Part shown: piece by piece, positions 8,542-17,345 of the stretch
Numbering within the stretch: the first letter of the stretch is position 1
Layout: the number at the start of each line of letters is the position of its first letter
Origin: an uncultured Bacteroidia bacterium
GTDB lineage: Bacteria > Bacteroidota > Bacteroidia > Bacteroidales > Prolixibacteraceae
Assembly: GCA_903905505.1 (NCBI GenBank)
Contig: CAIVGL010000099.1
Location: 1 to 33,469 of the forward strand
Length of the DNA stretch: 33,469 bases
Direction of reading: 5' to 3'
Program-made: the position numbers and the translations under genes
The notes under the pieces: generated by a model
What the model saw: the letters and a program-made list of their open reading frames with translations, nothing else
What the model was told of the DNA's origin: nothing
Databases searched by the model: none

Positions 8542-9765
8542 TTACATCTTATGTAGCCAAGCTTCTGGGTCAAGTTTCGTATTTTCGTGCCACAACTGAA
8601 ACTTTAGCACACACTTATTATCATCACTCTGATCGGTATACACACTGCCAATATCTTCCTTCCCATCGACCTGCTGACCAGCCTTAACAAAAACCTCACT
8701 TAGATTCGAGTATACCGTAAGGTAGCTTCCATGTCGAATGATTACGGCAATATTTCCCCCAGGAATTGCAACAACTTTGGTAACCTCACCTTTAAAGATC
8801 GACCTAACTTTCGAATGAGCCTGAGTGGTGATATCAACACCCGAATTTCTAACGGTAACATATTTTAAAACTGCGTGCGGATGTTCTCCAAAATGATCTG
8901 TGATTAATCCGCGCAACACTGGCCAAGGAAATTTTCCTCGATTATTCGAAAATCCTCCTGATAAAGCCTTGTCTTCCGAAGTCAAAACTACACTTTTGTC
9001 ACTCGTCGACTTATGAGCCACTTTCTTTGCTTCGTCAGAAATAACCCGCTCAATCTCTTGCTGCAAACGAAGCTCGGCCTTTCGCTGACTCTCTAATTTC
9101 TTCCCTAAATCTTTCTCCTTTTGATGCAGTTCCGTATAAACACCTTTTTGCTGTTTCTTCTGCCGCTCAATAATCTTTGTCTGGTTAACTTTTGACACCA
9201 AAAGCTGTTGCTTATCATCCTTACGCTTATTGAAATCTAACAATTGATCAGATATAGCATGCTTATAGGCCACAATTTTCTCAGCCTGCTTACGTCTATA
9301 ATCCGCATATTGCTTCAAATAAATAAAACGTTTGTAAGCCTGATTAAAATCCTGAGCCGATAAAATAAACAGCAGTTGATTACTATTATCTTCATTCCGA
9401 TCAGCGTATCTAACCATGGAAGCATACTTATTCTTAACCTCTTGAAGTGTTAACGACAACGAATCTATCCGACTTGAATTTTGCTGAATGGATGAATCTA
9501 AATAGCCAATCTCACCCGTAATATTGTTAATCAAAGCATCTTGAAGTTTGATCTGCTTCTCCAGAACTGACAATCTATTTAACGAGGCCTTTGACTTACT
9601 ATTGGTCTCCTTTAACAGACTATTAATATATTCTATTTCAGAGGCCGTCTTCTCCTTCCGTTTCCGCAACTCTTCGAGAGATTGGCCATAAGCATCGCTT
9701 CCGACAAGGATTATCCCTACGAATAAGAGTAGACAATAAAATCTCAAACAAGAATAGGTCATCAC
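8542..9765 (-). CDS. EnvC-like murein hydrolase activator (degenerate LytM/M23 domain)
   Basis: A 407-residue exported protein. The signal peptide ends ..DAYG before Gln (residues 1-27). A long coiled coil (about 28-255) is rich in Lys, Glu and Gln, and a LytM/M23 domain fills roughly 280-405. The zinc ligands of active M23 peptidases are missing: the His before GVDI is Asn (RNSGVDI), the H-x-H motif position reads VYSNLS, and the usual HFE strand reads LKFQLW. This pattern is that of EnvC/NlpD, which activate amidases rather than cut peptidoglycan, so the likely role is control of septal wall splitting during division. It is the last gene of the dut-TPR-DUF4292-envC run, 17 bases after the DUF4292 gene. 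Confidence 0.88.
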   Translation of the reverse strand: MMTYSCLRFYCLLLFVGIILVGSDAYGQSLEELRKRKEKTASEIEYINSLLKETNSKSKASLNRLSVLEKQIKLQDALINNITGEIGYLDSSIQQNSSRIDSLSLTLQEVKNKYASMVRYADRNEDNSNQLLFILSAQDFNQAYKRFIYLKQYADYRRKQAEKIVAYKHAISDQLLDFNKRKDDKQQLLVSKVNQTKIIERQKKQQKGVYTELHQKEKDLGKKLESQRKAELRLQQEIERVISDEAKKVAHKSTSDKSVVLTSEDKALSGGFSNNRGKFPWPVLRGLITDHFGEHPHAVLKYVTVRNSGVDITTQAHSKVRSIFKGEVTKVVAIPGGNIAVIIRHGSYLTVYSNLSEVFVKAGQQVDGKEDIGSVYTDQSDDNKCVLKFQLWHENTKLDPEAWLHKM

Positions 9766-9782
9766 TAAAACCTTGGATTTAA

Positions 9783-10661
9783 TTATTCGATTAACTTGGT
9801 TTTATACTTAGGCGAAACAGAAAAACCGAAATTCTTTTCATCATTCAAAGTAACCTTGGATAATTCGATGGCTAATTTAACTTTATTCTTTCCCAATACC
9901 TCAATTTGCATTAATCCAGGGAACCATTGCTCCATAACCTTTTCATATCTTGAAAACTCTAATTTTATTCCATTTTCGCTATTCAAGTCTTTAAAAATCA
10001 TCTTTTTGACCACAAATGAATCAGCATCAATATAAATCTCTTGTTTAATAATTCGCTCTACATCCAGTCTATTGCGATAACGCTCTAAAGTCAAGTCGCT
10101 CTTTTTTATTCGCTTTAACTTACGTGTTCGAATAGAAGATATTTTATACATCTGGTCCTCTATTTCACAGGCATAATCCATAAATTCACTCTCTTTACTA
10201 TCCTGTCGAACAGAAAATAATTGATTGCTTAAAAGCGCCTCTAAAATACTATAGTCAACTTCCAGGCCTAGAAGTTTGCTGAGATAACTATTCGCTCCAA
10301 TGAATAACTCTTGATCAATAAAATAAGCGAATTTAAAAGAATCTTGAGAGACCTCTAACTTGCCTACTGGAATAGAGAGCTTCTGCGCATACATTTGAAT
10401 GACACTGTCTCTTCGAATTTTATAAGATCCTCGAATAGAGGTCTCTTTCCCTTCATTGTTTAGTGAAAAATTAACTTTCCGAACAGTCAGAGTTTCGTAA
10501 TGCAACGACTTCTCATTAACAAGTTTAATTACCCGGCCTCTGCTTAAGTGCCTTATCTTTTTAGGGGCAGCAACCTTCTCAATATGCTTACAACTAAAAA
10601 CCAAAAAACCAAAAATGAATGCAGTCATAAAATAAGAAACGACCCTTTTATTGTGCCTCAT
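9783..10661 (-). CDS. DUF4292-type outer-envelope lipoprotein
   Basis: I choose the ATG at 10661, 4 bases after the TPR stop. The frame extends to 10703 but would overlap the TPR gene, and the 10661 start gives a classic lipoprotein signal with lipobox LVFSC and Cys24. The mature protein (292 residues in total) is mostly beta strands, with segments such as SIRGSYKIRRDSVIQMYAQK and LEVDYSILEALLSNQLF. These fit the Bacteroidota family DUF4292 by pattern and by its usual position between a TPR lipoprotein and EnvC. The function is not established. The incomplete-barrel look (R-D-S-x-I strand, 'GL..DY..LE.LL' helix) recalls LolA/LolB lipoprotein carriers, which is my inference. Confidence 0.75.
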   Translation of the reverse strand: MRHNKRVVSYFMTAFIFGFLVFSCKHIEKVAAPKKIRHLSRGRVIKLVNEKSLHYETLTVRKVNFSLNNEGKETSIRGSYKIRRDSVIQMYAQKLSIPVGKLEVSQDSFKFAYFIDQELFIGANSYLSKLLGLEVDYSILEALLSNQLFSVRQDSKESEFMDYACEIEDQMYKISSIRTRKLKRIKKSDLTLERYRNRLDVERIIKQEIYIDADSFVVKKMIFKDLNSENGIKLEFSRYEKVMEQWFPGLMQIEVLGKNKVKLAIELSKVTLNDEKNFGFSVSPKYKTKLIE

Positions 10662-10665
10662 AACT

Positions 10666-12444
10666 TTAGTCTTCTTTTGTTTTAATGAATCTCTTTTGAG
10701 CAATCTTCTGAATTAATACTTTAGATTTATTCCCCTTTTCAACCGACTTTTTCCATTGAATTAGCGCATTAGACTTATCCCCTAAGAAATACAATATATC
10801 GCCATAATGCTCAATCAGAACGGCTGTATCTTCAGAAGTTTTTGAAAGTGCTATTTCCATGTAAAATTTCGCCAATTGGAAATCCTTTTTCATGAAAAAT
10901 ACCCAAGCATAGGTGTCTAGATACGTGGCATTATCTGGATTATTCTGTACTACTTTAGCACTCAATTTCTCAGCAACTGCAAGTCGTTCGCCTCGGATAG
11001 AGAGGTAATACGCATAATTATTTAAAGCCATATAATTATCTGGATCTAAAGCCACCACCTTATCAAAAACGTCAAATGCATCATTGTAGCGTTTTAAATA
11101 ATAGAATGCCTCTGCTCGATAGGTATACAACTGAGATAAAATCTTCGGATCATTTTTAACATGCACCAAGCCTGAATCAATCACAGCCAAAAGCTCAGTA
11201 TATTTTTTCTGCTGAATCAATCCTACTGATTTTAAAATATAAATCATGGGCTGCTCGGGAAAATAGCTCAAGGCTTGTTGACTCTCCTCATTGATCGCCT
11301 TCCAATCCTTCAAATCATTATTAAAAAGAAGCAGATGCTCCCAATAGGGATAATGATCCTTTTTAAACATCAAGATCTTCCGCATCTGAGCCCTTGCAGC
11401 CTCTAATTGCTTTTTATTTTGATAATAATCAACAAGAAAAGTTAATGGTCGCTCATCCTTGGGATGCGCCTTAACCAAGGAATGAATCAATTCTAGCTGC
11501 CGCGAATCAGAAAGTATCGAGCCCCCACCCTTCAAGATGCCCAAATACATTTGAGCCTTAGGCTCTAAATCTAGCTCGCCATTCAAAAAAGCAAGGTTAA
11601 GATGGTCAAAGCACTTCGCCGAATCATTCGCCTCGAGATAAAAATCAGCCAAAGAAAGGTGGACAAACCCATCATTTGGATCTAACTGAATAACCCGATT
11701 GTAATTCTCAAGTGCCTTTACTCGATCCTTATCCGCTAAATATAGATCGGCCAATAATCCATAATATTTAGAAACCGTTGGATAGGCCTTAATTAATTTT
11801 TCAAGCTCACCATAAGCAGCTGGCTTATTCCCCATTTGAAGATAAACTTGCTCCCTTCCGAGGGCAATAGGTTCAGAGTAACCTAATTTCTGCTCCAATG
11901 CATTATAAAAGCTTAGCGCCTGATCCGATTTACCGGCTATCGCGATTAGTGCGGCTTGATAAAATAAAAATTCGGGATTTGAAGGGACTAATTTTGAAAG
12001 TGCTTCATATTGCTCAGCAGCCTTTTCATAAAGTTTATTTTGTTGATATACTTTAACCAGTAATAATCGATAATACTGATTATCAGGATTTAACTGAACA
12101 GCTTTTTCAAGCAAAAACATCGAACTCTGAAAATCATCTTTTGAGACATGGATATTGGCCATCTCATAAAAGGTTGCCGATGAGCGAGCATCAATTTCCA
12201 AACATCTTGAAAATAACTTGATCGCTTCATCAATATTTCCCAATGATTTTTGCTTCAACCCCTCTATAAAAAGGTACTCAAATTCTTTTCGACTCTCAGG
12301 AGAGAGCTTAACCTCTAACGTATCTGTATTTGCAATCTTAGGCTCAGCTGATAAAACAACTTTCCTTGAAACTTTACAGGAAAAAACAGAACTAAGGCCA
12401 ATTAGAATAATCAAAAAAACGACTATATGATTCTTTTTTGCCAT
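10666..12444 (-). CDS. TPR-repeat lipoprotein
   Basis: A 592-residue lipoprotein: signal peptide with lipobox SVFSC and Cys23, then an alpha-solenoid of about a dozen TPR-like units. Typical repeats read LFSRCLEIDARSSATFYEMA, NRVIQLDPNDGFVHLSLADF and FDKVVALDPDNYMALNNYAY. TPR lipoproteins usually act as docking platforms at the inner face of the outer membrane. The gene follows dut by 38 bases and precedes the DUF4292 lipoprotein by 4, so it is in one operon with two other envelope proteins. No enzymatic domain is seen. A role in outer-membrane assembly or in organising EnvC is inference from context. Confidence 0.88.
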   Translation of the reverse strand: MAKKNHIVVFLIILIGLSSVFSCKVSRKVVLSAEPKIANTDTLEVKLSPESRKEFEYLFIEGLKQKSLGNIDEAIKLFSRCLEIDARSSATFYEMANIHVSKDDFQSSMFLLEKAVQLNPDNQYYRLLLVKVYQQNKLYEKAAEQYEALSKLVPSNPEFLFYQAALIAIAGKSDQALSFYNALEQKLGYSEPIALGREQVYLQMGNKPAAYGELEKLIKAYPTVSKYYGLLADLYLADKDRVKALENYNRVIQLDPNDGFVHLSLADFYLEANDSAKCFDHLNLAFLNGELDLEPKAQMYLGILKGGGSILSDSRQLELIHSLVKAHPKDERPLTFLVDYYQNKKQLEAARAQMRKILMFKKDHYPYWEHLLLFNNDLKDWKAINEESQQALSYFPEQPMIYILKSVGLIQQKKYTELLAVIDSGLVHVKNDPKILSQLYTYRAEAFYYLKRYNDAFDVFDKVVALDPDNYMALNNYAYYLSIRGERLAVAEKLSAKVVQNNPDNATYLDTYAWVFFMKKDFQLAKFYMEIALSKTSEDTAVLIEHYGDILYFLGDKSNALIQWKKSVEKGNKSKVLIQKIAQKRFIKTKED

Positions 12445-12482
12445 CCGTATAATTTTACTGCGATATTAGGTTGAGATGAAAA

Positions 12483-12917
12483 TTATTGCTTGCCAGTATG
12501 ACCAAAGCCCCCTTCACCTCGCGAAGTATTTTGCAAAACTTCAGCAACCTCCCAAGTAACAACTTCGTGAGCGGCAACAACCATCTGAGCAATGCGCTCA
12601 CCATGCTGAATTACAAAATCTTCCTTCGAAAGATTGATCATAATCACCATAATCTCACCGCGATAGTCTGCATCAATTGTCCCCGGAGAATTAAGCACCG
12701 TAACCCCCTTCTTGATCGCCAAACCACTTCTGGGTCGCACCTGTGCTTCGTAACCAATAGGTAATTCAATAAATAAGCCGGTCGGAATTAATTTACGTTC
12801 CAATGGCTTTAGGATAACTTCTTCTAGAAGATTCGCTCGCAAATCCATCCCTGCAGCATGCTCAGTGCCATACTCGGGTAATTCGTTTGAAGAGTTATTA
12901 ATTATTTTAATTTTCAT
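12483..12917 (-). CDS. dut: dUTP diphosphatase
   Basis: Hydrolyses dUTP to dUMP and pyrophosphate, keeping uracil out of DNA and feeding thymidylate synthesis. All five motifs of the trimeric family are present: AGMDLRA (22-28), PRSG (62-65), [10 protein letters not shown] with catalytic Asp82, GERIAQMV, and the C-terminal [10 protein letters not shown] that closes over the nucleotide. The frame reaches up to 12938, but the ATG at 12917 gives the usual 144 residues, and a -7 box at 12947-12954 would put the transcript start close to 12940, leaving no leader for the upstream Met. It heads the dut-TPR-DUF4292-envC operon. Confidence 0.96.
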   Translation of the reverse strand: MKIKIINNSSNELPEYGTEHAAGMDLRANLLEEVILKPLERKLIPTGLFIELPIGYEAQVRPRSGLAIKKGVTVLNSPGTIDADYRGEIMVIMINLSKEDFVIQHGERIAQMVVAAHEVVTWEVAEVLQNTSRGEGGFGHTGKQ

Positions 12918-12946
12918 CTTACTCCATGTTATTGTCATACGATTTG

Positions 12947-12954
12947 CAAAAGTA
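12947..12954 (-). promoter_or_regulatory. -7 box ahead of dut operon
   Basis: On the minus strand this reads TACTTTTG, a full match to the Bacteroidota -7 consensus TAnnTTTG. No TTTG is found 19 bases further upstream, so the promoter is only half supported. It sits 29 bases before the chosen dut ATG. Confidence 0.4.
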
Positions 12955-13060
12955 CACCCAAGGTGATCTTAATTTGTTAACCTAACCCCTTTAATTTGGC
13001 GTCCTTACGACTATATTTTCAGTCTGCTAAGATAGTAAACATTCCGATCTCTTTCCAATT

Positions 13061-14551
13061 TTATCCTTTTTGAGATCGAAACAAACGCTTTAAATCACGC
13101 TGCTCTTTAAACCAAATAAATAAGAAAAAGAGACTCAATAAGAAGGTGTTAAACGCTATTCTTAAAATGGGACTAGGAATAACAATTGCCCTTTGTAGAA
13201 GATAAAGAACAACGGCTACAGCTAAATAAGATCCCAATGTTTTCAAATCATAGTTGACTGGAAAATATTTCTGACCTACAATATAGGACGTTATTGTCAT
13301 AACCAACGAGGCTGTAAAAAAAGCATATCCACATGCCATATACCCATAAATAGGGACAAGTAGCCAATTTAAAAGGATGGTGATGATGGCCCCGACAATC
13401 GCAAATCGTGCTCCAAAATGAGTCTGATCAGTCAGCTTATACCACAAAGATTGAGTATAGAAAATACCCAAGAATAAATTCCCCATCAATAGCCAAGGAA
13501 CAACTTTAATCCCTTCATGATACCCTGAATTTGTTGACCCAATAAAGAATTTAAGGATATCCATATAAAACATAACCCCTAGAAAGATCAGTAATCCCAG
13601 GATTACAAAATACTTCATTATTACAGCATATACGCGCTTTGAATCTTCATTCTTATAATGTGAAAAAAGAAATGGCTCAAAAGAAAATCGAAATGCTTGT
13701 ATAAATAGGGCCATTAGAATTGCCAATTTTCCACTTGCAGAATATACTCCTAATTCAAAAATTGGATTCGCTGAATTGACAAGCAACTTAGGCAATAAAA
13801 TTTTATCAATATTCAAATTAACCATACCTGCCAATCCTATTACCAGAATTGGCCAACCATACTTCAACATCTTCTGAAGCAAGCTCCAATCAAAATCAGA
13901 TCTCTTTAGATTTAAGTCAGGTAAAAATAGAGCCAGAGTAACCGATGATGCCACTAAATAGGATAAAAATGCATACCCAATTCCAATGCTCGGATTATAG
14001 ACATATCGGATCAATGAATCTGGATTAGCTTGCAAAAGCTTAGGACATAAATAAATCCAGAATAAATTAAGAGCGATGCTTAATGCAATATTAATGCACT
14101 TTAAAACGGCAAACCTAACAGGCTTAGATTGTAGTCGTAATCTGGCAAATGGAATAGCCGATAAGGCATCTAAGGCAACGGTTATCCCCATCCAGACTAC
14201 ATAATTTTCATGCCCAGAATAGCCTATCCAACTTGAAATAGAAGAAGCAAAACCTAAGACTGCCAAAATAAATAATAGAGCAGTGACACCAAGAGACACC
14301 ATTGTTGTGGTATAAACCTTATCTGGATTATCACTCTTTCCTGCAAACCGGAAATAAGATGTCTCCATTCCGTAGGTTAATACAACTTGCAAAAAAGCCA
14401 CATAAGCCAAAATATTGCTAAGAACACCAAACTCATCGGGTAAAAACATCCAGGCATATAAAGGAGTAAGCCACCAATTTAAAAACCTGCCAATAATACT
14501 AGGCACGCCATAAATAACTGTCTCACTAGCAAGCTTCTTAAATACGCTCAA
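13061..14551 (-). CDS. polysaccharide/oligosaccharide flippase (MATE/MVF-type)
   Basis: A 496-residue polytopic membrane protein with about 12-14 hydrophobic spans and short polar loops. The N-terminal SVFKKLASETVIYGVPSIIG and following MFLPDEFGVLSNILAYVAFL are typical of Wzx-like polysaccharide biosynthesis exporters. The protein probably moves lipid-linked glycans across the inner membrane. It stands upstream of dut on the same strand, 143 bases apart, and close to envelope lipoproteins, which fits a cell-surface role. The substrate cannot be told from sequence. A minus-strand -7 match is found 26 bases before the ATG. Confidence 0.88.
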   Translation of the reverse strand: MSVFKKLASETVIYGVPSIIGRFLNWWLTPLYAWMFLPDEFGVLSNILAYVAFLQVVLTYGMETSYFRFAGKSDNPDKVYTTTMVSLGVTALLFILAVLGFASSISSWIGYSGHENYVVWMGITVALDALSAIPFARLRLQSKPVRFAVLKCINIALSIALNLFWIYLCPKLLQANPDSLIRYVYNPSIGIGYAFLSYLVASSVTLALFLPDLNLKRSDFDWSLLQKMLKYGWPILVIGLAGMVNLNIDKILLPKLLVNSANPIFELGVYSASGKLAILMALFIQAFRFSFEPFLFSHYKNEDSKRVYAVIMKYFVILGLLIFLGVMFYMDILKFFIGSTNSGYHEGIKVVPWLLMGNLFLGIFYTQSLWYKLTDQTHFGARFAIVGAIITILLNWLLVPIYGYMACGYAFFTASLVMTITSYIVGQKYFPVNYDLKTLGSYLAVAVVLYLLQRAIVIPSPILRIAFNTFLLSLFFLFIWFKEQRDLKRLFRSQKG

Positions 14552-14576
14552 AATCGATAAATTTAAAAGTTGAATA

Positions 14577-14584
14577 CAAATATA
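14577..14584 (-). promoter_or_regulatory. -7 box ahead of flippase gene
   Basis: On the minus strand this reads TATATTTG, matching TAnnTTTG fully and lying 26 bases before the flippase ATG. The -33 position 19 bases upstream reads GTCA and does not match, so support is partial. Confidence 0.4.
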
Positions 14585-14748
14585 ATCCTTTAGAGTATTC
14601 GGGTGACATTTAAAAGCAAGTCAATCCATTTATTGTTCCTCGTGAAGCCTCGCCAACTATAGCTAACACCATTATTGATATCCAACGATTTTTACTAATT
14701 TTCAACCGTTCAATTTTAACACCTAAATTGATTATTTTAACGCTGATT

Positions 14749-15825
14749 ATGAGAAAACTAGTAGTTTTAATCTTCTGTTTATTCCACACATCCTTTCTAT
14801 TTGTGAATTGTGCGCACTCCTCAAAAAGAAGTAGACCACCGGTAACAGCCATAAAATTACTCTCTAAAAATAGAAAAATCACCCTAGGTACAGAATTTGA
14901 AATTGAGTTAAAAACAAAAATTAAAGATGGCTCATTCCGAAATACCGAATTATTCCTAGATGGTAAATCATTGGTTATTAGTGATAAAATAGATTTTAAT
15001 ACTCAAATTAAAACCAATGATCTTGGGGTTGGCACACACGTAATCAAAGCAATTTCAACCACGAATGAAGGTGTAATTGGTGAAAACTTCACCGAATTTT
15101 TACTGCTTTCAGATGTCAAACCAGTGAAATACGACTATAAAGTTATTCGATCTTATCCTCATAACACCGACTATTTTACCGAAGGTCTTGAGTTTAATAA
15201 TGGCTACCTATATGAGGGGACCGGACAAGAAGGAAATTCGGCAATTTATAAAGTAGATCTTTTAACTTCAAAAGTTTTAAAATCATATAAAATTGAAGAT
15301 CAATATTTTGGCGAAGGAATTACCATATTAAATAATAAACTATATCAGCTCACCTATAAATCTCAAATAGGCTTTGTTCGTGACCTTAACACCTTTGAGG
15401 TTCTTAACACATGGAATTACAAAAATCTGCAAGGTTGGGGCTTAACGAATGATGGAAGTTCATTAATTATGAGTGACGGTACAGAATTTATCTATTTTAT
15501 AGATCCGCAAACTTTTAACGTGAAGAAAAAAATTCAGGTCTGTAATCAAAATGAGACCATTAAAAATATTAATGAGCTGGAGTATATCAATGGTGAAATC
15601 TGGGCAAATATCTGGACGACTGATACGGTGATTAAAATTGATCCTAAATCGGGAAAAATAGTAGCTGAAATAGATTTTAGTGGCATTTTGCCTACTAACC
15701 TTTCGAATCAAAAAAATCCAGTCGATGTATTAAATGGGATTGCTTACGATAAAACAAAAAATAAAATCGTTATTACTGGAAAATATTGGCCTAAACTATT
15801 TGAAATTCAATTAGTTAAACATTAA
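14749..15825 (+). CDS. glutaminyl-peptide cyclotransferase (beta-propeller type), exported
   Basis: Converts N-terminal Gln of exported proteins to pyroglutamate. The C-terminal 235 residues form the five-bladed propeller of the plant-type family: SYPHNTDYFTEGLEF, YEGTGQEGNSAIYKVDL, YFGEGITILNNKLYQLTYK, NELEYINGEIWANIWTTDTV and IDPKSGKIVAEIDFSGIL, with the family's TEGL and GEGI glutamates. Residues about 25-120 look like an Ig-like beta domain. The ATG at 14749 is preferred to the in-frame TTG at 14728. It opens a signal peptide ending LFVNC with Cys21, a possible lipobox although Asn before Cys is unusual. It is monocistronic, convergent with ruvB, with 11 bases between the stops. Confidence 0.88.
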   Translation: MRKLVVLIFCLFHTSFLFVNCAHSSKRSRPPVTAIKLLSKNRKITLGTEFEIELKTKIKDGSFRNTELFLDGKSLVISDKIDFNTQIKTNDLGVGTHVIKAISTTNEGVIGENFTEFLLLSDVKPVKYDYKVIRSYPHNTDYFTEGLEFNNGYLYEGTGQEGNSAIYKVDLLTSKVLKSYKIEDQYFGEGITILNNKLYQLTYKSQIGFVRDLNTFEVLNTWNYKNLQGWGLTNDGSSLIMSDGTEFIYFIDPQTFNVKKKIQVCNQNETIKNINELEYINGEIWANIWTTDTVIKIDPKSGKIVAEIDFSGILPTNLSNQKNPVDVLNGIAYDKTKNKIVITGKYWPKLFEIQLVKH

Positions 15826-15836
15826 CATTTTAGTGT

Positions 15837-16862
15837 TTAGAACAAGGTTTGTTCGTTCGTTCTGTTTGGAGTTCTACCCAAGTGCGTATAAGCTAATTCA
15901 GTTGCTTCCCGTCCTCTAGGGGTACGTTTTAAAAAACCCTCTTTAATTAAAAACGGCTCATATACTTCCTCTATTGTTCCTGAATCTTCCCCTACGGCCG
16001 TTGCAATGGTAGTTATTCCAATTGGTCCTCCTTTGAATTTATCGATAATGGTACTTAAAATACGATTGTCCATTTCATCCAATCCATATTTATCAATATT
16101 CAAAGCTTCTAAAGCATACTTTGTAATCTCAATATCGATAGTTCCATTCCCCTTGACCATAGCAAAATCACGTACTCGTCGCAATAAAGCATTTACAATT
16201 CTTGGGGTTCCTCTACTTCTTCTAGCAATTTCAAGTGCTGCATCCTCATAAATTTGAACATCTAATATCTTAGCCGACCTTTTAACGATTGTTGTTAAAA
16301 TTGCAATATCGTAATACTCTAGATGACAATTAATTCCAAATCTTGCCCGTAATGGTGCGGTTAATAACCCACTTCTTGTAGTTGCTCCAATTAAGGTAAA
16401 ATGATTTAAATCCAATTGAATAGATCTTGCACTTGGACCCTTATCAATCATAATATCAATCCGATAATCCTCCATAGCCGAATATAAATACTCTTCAACA
16501 ACAGGACTTAATCGATGTATTTCATCTATAAAAAGAACATCATTGGGTTCCAAATTAGTCAAAACACCAGCCAAATCCCCAGGCTTATCTAATACTGGAC
16601 CAGAAGTAAGTTTTAGGTTTACACCTAATTCATTCGCTAAAATATTGGATAATGTTGTTTTACCTAATCCAGGAGGCCCATGCAAAAGAACATGATCCAA
16701 TGATTCACTTCGCATAACGGCAGCTTGAACAAATATCTTTAGATTTTCAACAATTTTATTTTGTCCACTAAAATCTGAAAAACGAAGTGGTCTTAATTTA
16801 TTATCAAAATCTGAATCTATATCTTCTTGAGCGTTTCCTCTTATATCAATAAAATCATCCAT
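15837..16862 (-). CDS. ruvB: Holliday junction branch-migration ATPase RuvB
   Basis: The motor of the RuvABC complex; it drives branch migration at four-way junctions in recombination repair. I take the ATG at 16862 (MDDFIDIRG), giving 341 residues; five extra residues are possible from 16877. Walker A is GPPGLGKT (62-69), Walker B VLFIDEIH (109-116), the sensor/arginine region [18 protein letters not shown], and the C-terminal winged helix ends with [20 protein letters not shown], which contacts DNA. It lies 32 bases after an orphan receiver gene on the same strand. The protein is complete and typical. Confidence 0.97.
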   Translation of the reverse strand: MDDFIDIRGNAQEDIDSDFDNKLRPLRFSDFSGQNKIVENLKIFVQAAVMRSESLDHVLLHGPPGLGKTTLSNILANELGVNLKLTSGPVLDKPGDLAGVLTNLEPNDVLFIDEIHRLSPVVEEYLYSAMEDYRIDIMIDKGPSARSIQLDLNHFTLIGATTRSGLLTAPLRARFGINCHLEYYDIAILTTIVKRSAKILDVQIYEDAALEIARRSRGTPRIVNALLRRVRDFAMVKGNGTIDIEITKYALEALNIDKYGLDEMDNRILSTIIDKFKGGPIGITTIATAVGEDSGTIEEVYEPFLIKEGFLKRTPRGREATELAYTHLGRTPNRTNEQTLF

Positions 16863-16894
16863 GATCACTAAATTCAATTAATCAATTTATATTT

Positions 16895-17281
16895 TTAAGC
16901 TAAAGTGCTTAAGACTTCTTTAAAGTAATCGAGATTAAATGGCTTAGGTAAAATATTATCCATCCCTACTTTAAGGTATTTTTGATTATTATTTTGAGCT
17001 ATACTAGCTGTTAAACCTATAATCGGTGTTTTTCCCTTTTCAGGATGTTTAGATTCATAGGATCTAATTTTTTGTGTCGACTTATAGCCATCTAAAATAG
17101 GCATTTGAAAGTCCATTAAAATTAAATCAAATTTAGTAGCTACGAAAAATTCATATCCTTCTAAACCATTTCTGGCAATAGTTACTTGACAAAGATTTTT
17201 TTCTAAAATAATTTTAATAACCCTTTGATTTATAATATTATCCTCGATAAGTAAAACGGCTAATTTATCATCTAATATCAT
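16895..17281 (-). CDS. single-domain response regulator (receiver only)
   Basis: A 128-residue receiver with no output domain. The acidic pair is Glu13-Asp14 (LLIEDN), the phosphoacceptor Asp57 (MDFQMP), the switch Thr91 (GLTAS) and the Lys113 of LPKPF. The sequence resembles receivers found in hybrid histidine kinases. A start at 17317 is possible, but a well-formed promoter overlaps that codon (-7 box 17315-17322), so the ATG at 17281 is preferred. No kinase is nearby. It probably works as a phosphorelay shuttle or by protein contact. ruvB follows after 32 bases and may be read from the same transcript. Confidence 0.88.
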   Translation of the reverse strand: MILDDKLAVLLIEDNIINQRVIKIILEKNLCQVTIARNGLEGYEFFVATKFDLILMDFQMPILDGYKSTQKIRSYESKHPEKGKTPIIGLTASIAQNNNQKYLKVGMDNILPKPFNLDYFKEVLSTLA

Positions 17282-17314
17282 CAATAGCGTATTTAAAGCT
17301 CTATTTATAGCACA

Positions 17315-17345
17315 CAAATTTAAACCATATAATTCAATCTACAAC
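17315..17345 (-). promoter_or_regulatory. promoter of the receiver-ruvB unit
   Basis: On the minus strand GTTG (17345-17342), 19 bases, then TAAATTTG (17322-17315). The -7 box matches TAnnTTTG fully, the spacing is exactly that of the tRNA promoter in this window, and -33 matches three of four bases. The predicted transcript start lies about 30 bases before the ATG at 17281. Confidence 0.6.

Noticed and set aside
13045-13078. CGATCTC/GAGATCG inverted repeat at the end of the flippase gene
   Set aside because: A 7-bp stem with a 20-base loop and no T tract; likely chance.
14610-14882. Minus-strand frame between the flippase and cyclase genes
   Set aside because: It overlaps the signal peptide region of the cyclase gene, has no domain pattern and looks like a shadow of it.
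15816-15839. Hairpin across the stops of the cyclase and ruvB genes (9 bp with one G-T pair)
   Set aside because: AT-rich, no T tract, and the 11-base gap leaves little room; a weak shared terminator is possible but not supported.
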